Source: Gelidibacter salicanalis
GTDB taxonomy: Bacteria > Bacteroidota > Bacteroidia > Flavobacteriales > Flavobacteriaceae
Direction: 5' to 3'
DNA length: 64,000 nucleotides
Assembly (NCBI RefSeq): GCF_016469035.1
Contig: NZ_JAEHJZ010000001.1
Span: 99,417 to 163,416 of the forward strand
Positions within the stretch are counted from its first letter, which is position 1. The number at the start of each line of letters is the position of its first letter. Below, one piece after another: positions 57,566 through 64,000 of the stretch. The notes under the pieces are model-generated. The model worked only from the letters and a program-made list of their open reading frames with translations. It was not told the origin of the DNA and ran no database searches. A program made the position numbers and the translations under genes.

Positions 57566-58114
57566 CTATTTTTGAAAAACGTCATTAAATTTTGGTAATA
57601 TTAAATCTTTTTCAGAAACACATAATTGATCCTTATTCAATAACCAATCTATATTTAAGGTCTCATCATCATAGCTAATTCCCCCTTCAGATTCTTTATT
57701 ATAGTAATTATCACATTTATAGAAAAATTCTGCAGTTTCAGATAATACCACAAAACCATGTAGAAATCCTCTTGGAACAAAAAATTGTCGTTGATTTTCT
57801 GCACTCAAACGTACTGCCACATGTTGCCCAAACGTAGAAGATCCTTTACGAGCATCTACCGCTACATCTAAAACTTCACCTTGTAATACCCGAACCAACT
57901 TTGCTTGGGCATGTGTTCCACTTTGTGCGTGTAGGCCTCTTAGAACTCCAAACTTGGAAAACGACTGATTGTCTTGTACAAAATGAATCTCCGTATTGGT
58001 AAGGCTATGGAAATGATCTTCATTAAAACTTTCAAAGAAATAGCCTCTTTCATCATTAAATAGCGTAGGTTCGAGAATAAAACAACCTTCAATATCTGTT
58101 TCTATTTTCTTCAT
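57566..58114 (-). CDS. rfbC: dTDP-4-dehydrorhamnose 3,5-epimerase (RmlC)
   Basis: 182 residues of cupin fold. FNDERGYFFESFNEDHF, HFVQDNQSFSKFGVLRGLHA (catalytic His) and FFVPRGFLHGFVVLSETAEF are diagnostic. It epimerises dTDP-4-keto-6-deoxyglucose at C3 and C5. Its start abuts the rfbB stop without a gap, and its stop abuts rfbD, giving a tight rfbBCD set. Confidence 0.96.
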   Translation of the reverse strand: MKKIETDIEGCFILEPTLFNDERGYFFESFNEDHFHSLTNTEIHFVQDNQSFSKFGVLRGLHAQSGTHAQAKLVRVLQGEVLDVAVDARKGSSTFGQHVAVRLSAENQRQFFVPRGFLHGFVVLSETAEFFYKCDNYYNKESEGGISYDDETLNIDWLLNKDQLCVSEKDLILPKFNDVFQK

Positions 58115-59164
58115 TTAATTATATTGTTGTGAATAATAATCCTTGTATTGACCGCTAGTTACATTTTCTAACCAAGTTTCATTTTCTAAATACCAATCCA
58201 CGGTTTTCTCTAAGCCTTCCTCAAATTGCAAGCTAGGTTTCCATCCGAGTTCTTTTTCTAGCTTAGTTGCGTCAATGGCGTAACGTAAATCATGACCCGC
58301 ACGGTCTTTAACAAAAGTGATGAGCTTTTTGGATTCTCCTTCAGGGCGATTTAATTTTTTATCTAACAGCTTACATAACAAATAAATTAAATCAATATTT
58401 GTCCATTCATTATGGCCGCCAATATTGTAGGTGTCACCAGTTTTGCCTTGATGAAAAATAATATCAATAGCTCTTGCATGATCTTCCACCCATAACCAAT
58501 CGCGCACATTCTCACCCGCTCCGTAAACAGGTATTGGTAAATTGTTCTTAATATTATTAATGGCTAGTGGTATGAGCTTTTCAGGGAAATGATGCGACCC
58601 ATAATTGTTTGAACAATTAGAAATGACAGTTTGCAAGCCGTAGGTATCTTGATACGCTCTTACAAAGTGATCGGAGCTCGCTTTAGATGCTGAATATGGA
58701 GAATGTGGATCATAAGAGGTTGTTTCTGTAAACATCCCTTCTTTACCCAATGCACCATATACCTCATCTGTAGACACGTGATAAAAACGGTGTTGGTCAT
58801 AGTTGCCTTTCCAACACTGCTTTGCAGCATTTAAAAGATTAACTGTACCAATAACATTGGTCATTACAAACTCTAGAGGATTGCTAATAGATCGGTCAAC
58901 ATGAGATTCGGCTGCTAAATGGATAACACCATCTGGCTGTTCTTTTTCAAAGAGATCATCTATAAATTGGGCATCAGTAATATCGCCTTTTATAAATTTA
59001 TAATTCGGTTTATCCTCAATATCCTTGAGATTCATCAGATTACCCGCATACGTGAGTTTATCCAAATTTATAATTTGATACTCTGGATAGGTGTTCACAA
59101 AAAGCCGCACCACATGAGACCCAATAAAACCAGCCCCACCGGTTATTAAAATTTTTTTTGACAT
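58115..59164 (-). CDS. rfbB: dTDP-glucose 4,6-dehydratase (RmlB)
   Basis: 349 residues, extended [48 protein letters not shown] and SPYSASKASSDHFVRAY (YxxxK) are the RmlB signatures, with YGAGENVRDWLWVEDH further on. It converts dTDP-glucose to dTDP-4-keto-6-deoxyglucose. First gene of rfbBCD. Confidence 0.96.
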   Translation of the reverse strand: MSKKILITGGAGFIGSHVVRLFVNTYPEYQIINLDKLTYAGNLMNLKDIEDKPNYKFIKGDITDAQFIDDLFEKEQPDGVIHLAAESHVDRSISNPLEFVMTNVIGTVNLLNAAKQCWKGNYDQHRFYHVSTDEVYGALGKEGMFTETTSYDPHSPYSASKASSDHFVRAYQDTYGLQTVISNCSNNYGSHHFPEKLIPLAINNIKNNLPIPVYGAGENVRDWLWVEDHARAIDIIFHQGKTGDTYNIGGHNEWTNIDLIYLLCKLLDKKLNRPEGESKKLITFVKDRAGHDLRYAIDATKLEKELGWKPSLQFEEGLEKTVDWYLENETWLENVTSGQYKDYYSQQYN

Positions 59165-59233
59165 AACTAAATTTTTGTTTTAAGAGAATCGTTTTAAGAT
59201 TTGATAAACTCTTATTGTATTTGTATGTTAATT

Positions 59234-59809
59234 TTATTGAGAGCTATAAACATTGTTATCTTTCAATTGATATACTTCATCTGTTTCTATACAGGTCGCG
59301 AAATTGTCAGAATTAAACACCAATGTATGACCTGCTCTACTAACCCAGCCTATTTGACGTGAAGGATTCCCAACCACTAATGCAAAATCAGGTACATCTC
59401 TAGTTAGCACGGTTCCTGCTCCGATAAATGCATACTCTCCGATTGTATTTCCACAAATAATGGTGGCATTGGCACCAATAGATGCGCCCTTTTTTATCAA
59501 CGTTTTTTTAAACTCTTGTTTTCTTACAATAAAACTTCGGGGATTCATGACATTGGTAAACACTACCGAGGGACCAATAAACACATCATCTTCTATCTCT
59601 ACACCTTCATAAATGGAAATGTTGTTCTGAACTTTAACATTATTGCCAATGGTAACGTTTGGTCCTACCATACAATTTTGACCAAAGGAACAGTTGTCAC
59701 CTACTTTTGTATTTGATAGGATGTGACTAAAATGCCAAATCTTAGTGTTTGTACCTATCCATACATCAGCGTCTATATAACTGGATTCATGTACAAAAAA
59801 ATTGCTCAT
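59234..59809 (-). CDS. WlbB/WbpD-type UDP-amino-uronate N-acetyltransferase
   Basis: 191 residues of hexapeptide beta-helix (VWIGTNTKIWHFSHI, GDNCSFGQNCMVGPNVTIGN, VKVQNNISIYEGVEIEDDVF, IGPSVVFTNVMNPRSF, GEYAFIGAGTVLTRDVPDFA). NVMNPRSF and VGNPSRQIGWVSRAGH match the WlbB/WbpD group, which acetylates the 3-amino group of UDP-2-acetamido-3-amino-glucuronate. It is next to a WlbA-like dehydrogenase, supporting that assignment. Confidence 0.86.
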   Translation of the reverse strand: MSNFFVHESSYIDADVWIGTNTKIWHFSHILSNTKVGDNCSFGQNCMVGPNVTIGNNVKVQNNISIYEGVEIEDDVFIGPSVVFTNVMNPRSFIVRKQEFKKTLIKKGASIGANATIICGNTIGEYAFIGAGTVLTRDVPDFALVVGNPSRQIGWVSRAGHTLVFNSDNFATCIETDEVYQLKDNNVYSSQ

Positions 59810-59865
59810 AATAGGTGTTAGGTGTTAGGTGAAAATTAAAAAACTAACTCGTTGCATTCAAAATA

Positions 59866-60822
59866 TTATGGTATTAGTTTGCAAAACGGATGATACTCTC
59901 CTTTTAAGCCTATAGGATCTAAATTTCTTATGGTGGAAACGGTGTTTATAGAGCCATAAGCTTCATCAAGACCAAAACCATTTCCTTTTAAAATCTCTTC
60001 ATAACTTTTTGTGTGCAAATCCGTAAAGCCGCCACTAAATTCAATTGCTTCACCATTGACGGTTATGGACCGATAGGTTGTAAGATGTTCAGTTTTTATA
60101 GCCTTGGGGATATACGCATAGTTTACAGATAAAAACCATTTGACGTTAGCATGTTTCAATTTCAAAAAACCTGCATTGGTATCTAGAGTTTTTAAATGGA
60201 CACTATTTTCTTGAACCTCACCAAAAATCCAACACAGCATATCAAAAAAATGAACCCCGATATTTGATGCAATCCCTCCTGATTTTGCTTGATCGCCCTT
60301 CCAAGAGACAAAGTACCATTTGCCCCTGGAGGTCAAATACGTAAGGTCAATATCATATACCTTATTGGGATTAATTTCTAATTCCTTTGAGACTTTTTCT
60401 CTTAAGGCAATGATAGCTGGATGAAGGCGTAACTGAAGTATGTTATAGATTTTTTTACCCGTTTCATTTTCAATAACTTTCAATTGATCCACATTCCACG
60501 GGTTGAGCACCAATGGTTTTTCTGAGATGGCGTCCGCACCACTTCTTAAAGCGAATCGGATATGCGAATCATGTAAGTAATTAGGTGAACAAATAGACAC
60601 ATAATCAATTTTATTGCCACTATCCCTACGCCATTTATCTACAAACCGGTCGAAACGTTCAAATTCCGTAAAAAAGCTGGCCTGCGGAAAAAAACTATCC
60701 ATCACCCCTATCCCATCATACGGATCAAGAGCTGCTACCAAAGTGTTGCCTGTATCCTTAATAGCTTTCATATGTCGTGGTGCAATATAACCCGCAGCAC
60801 CAATCAATGCGAAATTTTTCAT
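59866..60822 (-). CDS. WlbA/WbpB-type Gfo/Idh/MocA oxidoreductase
   Basis: 318 residues. The N-terminus MKNFALIGAAGYIAPRHMKA, the SEKPLVLNP motif, NIGVHFFDMLCWIFGE and TYRSITVNGE correspond closely to the WlbA type, which oxidises C3 of UDP-N-acetyl-glucosaminuronate. It should provide the keto-sugar for an aminotransferase and then the neighbouring N-acetyltransferase. Neither the aminotransferase (WlbC/WbpE) nor the 6-dehydrogenase (WbpA/WlbO-type) is in the window. Confidence 0.88.
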   Translation of the reverse strand: MKNFALIGAAGYIAPRHMKAIKDTGNTLVAALDPYDGIGVMDSFFPQASFFTEFERFDRFVDKWRRDSGNKIDYVSICSPNYLHDSHIRFALRSGADAISEKPLVLNPWNVDQLKVIENETGKKIYNILQLRLHPAIIALREKVSKELEINPNKVYDIDLTYLTSRGKWYFVSWKGDQAKSGGIASNIGVHFFDMLCWIFGEVQENSVHLKTLDTNAGFLKLKHANVKWFLSVNYAYIPKAIKTEHLTTYRSITVNGEAIEFSGGFTDLHTKSYEEILKGNGFGLDEAYGSINTVSTIRNLDPIGLKGEYHPFCKLIP

Positions 60823-60906
60823 TAGAACTATAGTATCATGCGTTTGAGGTTTCCACCGTCGGGCAGAATTTTAAAATGCCCCAGAGGGCTAAATGTGGGA
60901 GTGTTG

Positions 60907-60941
60907 ACCCGCCCGAACGTTCCTTTTCGGTACGGGCAAGT
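60907..60941 (+). repeat. 35-bp GC-rich palindromic element, copy 3 of 4
   Basis: Arms ACCCGCCCG and CGGGCAAGT; located at the left edge of the 14-bp array that follows. Confidence 0.75.
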
Positions 60942-60945
60942 TGGT

Positions 60946-61057
60946 AAATGGTGAAACGTAAATGGTGAAACGTAAATGGTGAAACGTAAATGGTGAAACG
61001 TGAATGGTGAAACGTGAATGGTGAAACGTGAATGGTGAAACGTGAATGGTGAATCGT
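60946..61057 (+). repeat. 14-bp tandem array (AAATGGTGAAACGT)
   Basis: Eight head-to-tail copies. The first four begin with A, the next four with G (GAATGGTGAAACGT), and the last copy has a T substitution. A degenerate TCGTGAnT region follows to about 61145. Confidence 0.88.
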
Positions 61058-61170
61058 TATTCGTGATTAGTTATTCTTTATACGTGAATCGTGAAAAGCT
61101 AATCGTGAGTCGTGATCCCTTGTTCGTGATTCGTGAATAGTTATTCGTAATTCGTGACTCTCTATTCTCG

Positions 61171-61205
61171 ACCCGCCCGAACGTTCCTTTTCGGTACGGG
61201 CAGGT
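61171..61205 (+). repeat. 35-bp GC-rich palindromic element, copy 4 of 4
   Basis: Arms ACCCGCCCG and CGGGCAGGT, flanked on the left by CTCTATTCTCG and on the right by the TTCTCTA array, so it again interrupts a satellite. Confidence 0.8.
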
Positions 61206-61279
61206 TCTCTATTCTCTATTCTCTATTCTCTATTCTCTATTCTCTATTCTTAATACTTAATTCTAACAGCGCAGCGGTC
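61206..61279 (+). repeat. TTCTCTA 7-bp array and AGCGCAGCGGTC element
   Basis: About six copies of TTCTCTA (to about 61250), then AGCGCAGCGGTC (61268-61279), which is the reverse complement of the GACCGCTGCGCT core at 33795. The whole 463-bp gap 60823-61285 is repeat-rich and contains no gene that I can see. Confidence 0.75.
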
Positions 61280-61285
61280 TTTATT

Positions 61286-62329
61286 CTATAGTGTATAGAA
61301 CCCCTTATACCAATCCACGAAGGCCGCAATTCCTTCTTTCACTTCAGTTTTAGGTTGATAGTTAAAATCCTTTTTCAACAAGCTCACATTGGCGTACGTT
61401 TGCTTGACATCTCCAGGTTGCATGGGCATCATCTGTTTGATCGCTTTTTTATTTAATGCATCTTCAATAGCCTCTATATATTCTAATAGTTGGACTGGTT
61501 GGCTGTTACCTATATTATATAGTTTATAATGTGAGGTATTATCGGAAGTTTCTAAAAGCGTTGCCATAATTCCGGAAACAATATCGTCTATAAAGGTAAA
61601 ATCACGAGAGAGATTACCATTGTTAAATACCTTTACGGGCTGATTGTTGATAATGGCATCCGTAAATAAAAACATGGCCATATCAGGTCTTCCCCAAGGT
61701 CCATAAACGGTAAAGAACCGTAAACCGATGCATTCAAAACCATATAAATGACTGTAGGCATGTGCCATCAGTTCATTCGCCTTTTTGGTGGCAGCATAAA
61801 GACTGACGGGATGATCTACATTAGCCGTTTCTTCAAAAGGAACGGCGTCACTGTTACCATAGACACTTGAACTGCTGGCGTAGACTAATTTTTTAATTTT
61901 AAAATTACGGCAGCACTCGAGAACATTTAAGAAGCCCGTTAAATTACTGTCTGCATAGGCTTCCGGGTTTTCCAACGAATAACGCACTCCTGCCTGGGCT
62001 GCTAAGTTACAGACACTATCAATTTGATGCGCTTCAAAAAGTTTTGGAAGCGCATTCCTGTCTTCCAAATTCATTTTCACAAAGATCATGTGGTCACCGT
62101 ATGTAGCGCTCGATGCTTCATTGAGATCTTGATTAGCTTCTGCTTTATCAATTCCCAATTCAGACAATCGTGCCAACTTTAAGTTAACATCGTAATAATC
62201 ATTAAGATTATCTATACCAATCACTGTATGGCCCAAAGCCAACAGCGATTTAGACAAATGAAATCCTATAAAGCCAGCAGCGCCGGTAACCAATATGGTT
62301 TTTGAGGTATTATTATTTTCCAATGACAT
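61286..62329 (-). CDS. UDP-glucuronate 4-epimerase-like NAD-dependent epimerase
   Basis: 347 residues, extended [61 protein letters not shown] and [20 protein letters not shown] (YxxxK) are typical of the UDP-glucuronate 4-epimerase group, with [20 protein letters not shown] also characteristic. It would convert UDP-glucuronate to UDP-galacturonate. It overlaps the UDP-glucose dehydrogenase gene by 17 bp, so substrate and enzyme are made together. Confidence 0.9.
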   Translation of the reverse strand: MSLENNNTSKTILVTGAAGFIGFHLSKSLLALGHTVIGIDNLNDYYDVNLKLARLSELGIDKAEANQDLNEASSATYGDHMIFVKMNLEDRNALPKLFEAHQIDSVCNLAAQAGVRYSLENPEAYADSNLTGFLNVLECCRNFKIKKLVYASSSSVYGNSDAVPFEETANVDHPVSLYAATKKANELMAHAYSHLYGFECIGLRFFTVYGPWGRPDMAMFLFTDAIINNQPVKVFNNGNLSRDFTFIDDIVSGIMATLLETSDNTSHYKLYNIGNSQPVQLLEYIEAIEDALNKKAIKQMMPMQPGDVKQTYANVSLLKKDFNYQPKTEVKEGIAAFVDWYKGFYTL

Positions 62330-63704
62330 ACACTTGAAATCCTATAGTTTCTAATTTTTGATGATCTAAAATACCCCGTCCATCAAATACAAATGCCGGT
62401 TTTAGCATGTTGTCATAAATTTTTTGCCAGTCATAGGTTTTAAACTCATCCCATTCCGTAAGCACCGCTATGGCATGTGCGTCTTTACAGGCCTCATAAG
62501 GATCCTTAATGGACATTAAAAAACGCTCGTTCTCCTCTTCTGCCCGCGTACCTAAATAATTCAGATCACTTTCCATTTGTTGTGCAGTCACTTTAGGGTC
62601 GTAAACAGCGATAGTGGCTTGTTCGTCGATGAGCTGATCTGCTACATAAATGGCAGCTGACTCTCGGGTATCATTGGTGTCCTTTTTAAAAGCCCAACCT
62701 AAAAAGGCGATTTTCTTACCTGAAATAGTATTGTAAAGTGTTTGAATAATTTTAGAGGCAAAACGATGCTTTTGATAGTCGTTCATAATAATAACTTGTT
62801 CCCAGTAATCAGCCACTTCATTTAACCCATAAGATTTTGAAATATAGACCAAGTTTAAAATATCCTTTTGAAAACATGAACCTCCAAAACCTACAGAAGC
62901 TTTTAAAAACTTAGGTCCGATACGACTATCCTTCCCTATTGCATTTGCAACTTCGTTAACATCTGCTCCAGTTACCTCGCACAATTCTGAAAGGGCATTG
63001 ATTGAAGAAACACGTTGTGCCAAAAATGCATTAGCAGTTAATTTTGACAATTCAGAAGACCACAAGTTTGTGGTCAGAATATTTTCGTCAGGTACCCAAG
63101 TTGAATAAACATCTACCAATGCTTGAATAGCCTTAAGTCCTTCTTCTGTTTGTTCGCCTCCAATAAGCACACGGTCTGGCGCCATTAAATCCTGAACAGC
63201 CGTACCCTCTGCTAAAAACTCTGGATTTGATAAAATTTGGTATTTGACTCCATTTCCGGTGTTGTCCAAGATACTTTTGATTGCTTGAGCCGTCCTTACG
63301 GGAAGCGTCGATTTTTCGACAATAATCTTATCCGTTGTAGCGACTCTGGCAATTTGTCTTGCACACAATTCAATATACTTCAAATCTGCTGCCATACCTT
63401 TTCCTTTTCCATAGGTTTTGGTTGGTGTATTCACAGAAATAAAAACCATCTCCGCAGCTTCGATAGCCCCATCTACATCTGTACTAAAAAACAGATTCCG
63501 ATTTCTGGCCTCAGCAACTACGGCATCTAAGCCTGGCTCATAAATGGGTAGTTGCTCCAAATCGTCATGGTTCCAAGCTGCAATACGCGCTTCATTCAAA
63601 TCGACCACTGTTACTTTAATATTCGGGTTTTTTTGGGCAATGACTGCCATAGTAGGACCTCCTACGTAACCTGCCCCGATACAGCAAATATTTGTAATTT
63701 TCAT
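62313..63704 (-). CDS. ugd: UDP-glucose 6-dehydrogenase, eukaryote-like type
   Basis: 463 residues. [20 protein letters not shown] is the NAD site, [12 protein letters not shown] and [20 protein letters not shown] follow, [20 protein letters not shown] is the substrate loop, and [20 protein letters not shown] carries the catalytic cysteine. These segments resemble animal and plant UGDH more than the shorter bacterial Ugd/TuaD form. It oxidises UDP-glucose to UDP-glucuronate, feeding the epimerase next to it and the UDP-xylose synthase at 28930. Confidence 0.95.
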   Translation of the reverse strand: MKITNICCIGAGYVGGPTMAVIAQKNPNIKVTVVDLNEARIAAWNHDDLEQLPIYEPGLDAVVAEARNRNLFFSTDVDGAIEAAEMVFISVNTPTKTYGKGKGMAADLKYIELCARQIARVATTDKIIVEKSTLPVRTAQAIKSILDNTGNGVKYQILSNPEFLAEGTAVQDLMAPDRVLIGGEQTEEGLKAIQALVDVYSTWVPDENILTTNLWSSELSKLTANAFLAQRVSSINALSELCEVTGADVNEVANAIGKDSRIGPKFLKASVGFGGSCFQKDILNLVYISKSYGLNEVADYWEQVIIMNDYQKHRFASKIIQTLYNTISGKKIAFLGWAFKKDTNDTRESAAIYVADQLIDEQATIAVYDPKVTAQQMESDLNYLGTRAEEENERFLMSIKDPYEACKDAHAIAVLTEWDEFKTYDWQKIYDNMLKPAFVFDGRGILDHQKLETIGFQVYVIGK

Positions 63705-63761
63705 TTTATTTATTTTTTTAAACTTGTTTATCTTATTAATTTATCCTCTTAAAATATACCG

Positions 63762-64000
63762 CTATGAAACTTTCATACCTTTAAAAGAGTCCTGGTTTTC
63801 TAGAAACCATTGGTACGTACTGGCAATTCCTGATTTCAAATCAATTTCTGCTTGCCACCCTTCTTTTTTGAGTTTGCTTACATCCATCAACTTACGTGGC
63901 GTACCGTCCGGCTTAGAACTATCCCAAACAATATTTCCTGTGTGTCCCACAATTTCCTGGATGGTATGTGCTAATTCTTTGATAGTGACATCCACGCCAG
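63762..64000 (-). CDS. fcl: GDP-L-fucose synthase, C-terminal part (cut by window edge)
   Basis: About 79 residues at the window edge with no start in view; the frame stays open to 64000. GVDVTIKELAHTIQEIVGH, VWDSSKPDGTPRKLMDVSKL and GWQAEIDLKSGI match the C-terminal domain of Fcl/WcaG (about 310-320 residues in full). The enzyme makes GDP-L-fucose from GDP-4-keto-6-deoxymannose. It lies 57 bp upstream of ugd on the same strand and would supply the GT10 fucosyltransferase at 52038. Confidence 0.9.
   Translation of the reverse strand, partial: GVDVTIKELAHTIQEIVGHTGNIVWDSSKPDGTPRKLMDVSKLKKEGWQAEIDLKSGIASTYQWFLENQDSFKGMKVS

Noticed and set aside
60946-61057. 14-bp array as a CRISPR-like or origin iteron array
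   Set aside because: There are no spacers, and no replication gene or DnaA-box cluster is nearby; a simple satellite is sufficient.
1-64000. tRNA, rRNA, insertion sequence or prophage genes
   Set aside because: None was recognised by eye on either strand; a tRNA scan would be needed to exclude a missed tRNA in the gaps.

Overview
The window looks like a chromosomal segment of a marine-type member of the family Flavobacteriaceae (phylum Bacteroidota); the genus cannot be fixed from the sequence alone. Evidence: low-GC DNA, almost no Shine-Dalgarno sequences, promoters of the TAnnTTTG type, the pairing of a PorT-type gliding/type IX secretion protein with a TamL-type outer-membrane lipoprotein, a short 287-residue primary sigma factor, and an AccD whose zinc-ribbon cysteines have all been replaced.

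Region 1 (1-19.5 kb) is a housekeeping block with genes mostly on the + strand: trkA (cut by the window edge, - strand), ubiE/menG, porT, a SpoU/TrmH rRNA methyltransferase (- strand), tamL, fbaA, accD, an orphan PAS histidine kinase (- strand), rpsO-pnp, the proline genes proC-proB and proA, a small unknown protein, rpoD and rpe. Several clear intrinsic terminators separate the units. The gaps hold much non-coding repeat DNA: 6-14 bp satellites, 15-bp CCGATAG palindromes, a dispersed 35-bp GC-rich palindrome, and a four-copy array of about 190-bp units with twin hairpins between proA and the gene at 16994.

Region 2 (19.5-64 kb) is entirely on the - strand. After a CBS-domain protein come an MBOAT O-acyltransferase with an SGNH/DltD-like partner, and a wecA-wza-wzc export set with a well-formed promoter. 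Upstream of these lies a very large glycan locus. It contains 19 recognisable glycosyltransferases (including a GT10 fucosyltransferase), two hexapeptide acyltransferases, a Wzy-like membrane polymerase, an alpha/beta-hydrolase-like protein, and a Wzm/Wzt ABC exporter whose ATPase carries a C-terminal glycan-recognition-like domain.

The sugar-nucleotide genes are dTDP-L-rhamnose (rfbB, rfbC, rfbD, rfbA), UDP-glucose dehydrogenase, a UDP-glucuronate 4-epimerase-like enzyme, UDP-xylose synthase, a WlbA/WlbB-type pair for 2,3-diamino uronic acids, and the 3' end of GDP-L-fucose synthase at the right edge. Read together, the locus should make and export a complex acidic heteropolysaccharide or surface glycan with rhamnose, fucose, xylose and uronic acid components, O-acylated at some positions. 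The sugars are inferred from enzyme families, not demonstrated.

No tRNA, rRNA, CRISPR array, insertion sequence or prophage was recognised. The most unusual material is (a) the composite intergenic repeats, in which a hairpin element sits inside otherwise unrelated satellites, and (b) the mix of Wza/Wzc, Wzy-like and ABC-exporter components in one locus with no Wzx flippase in view.
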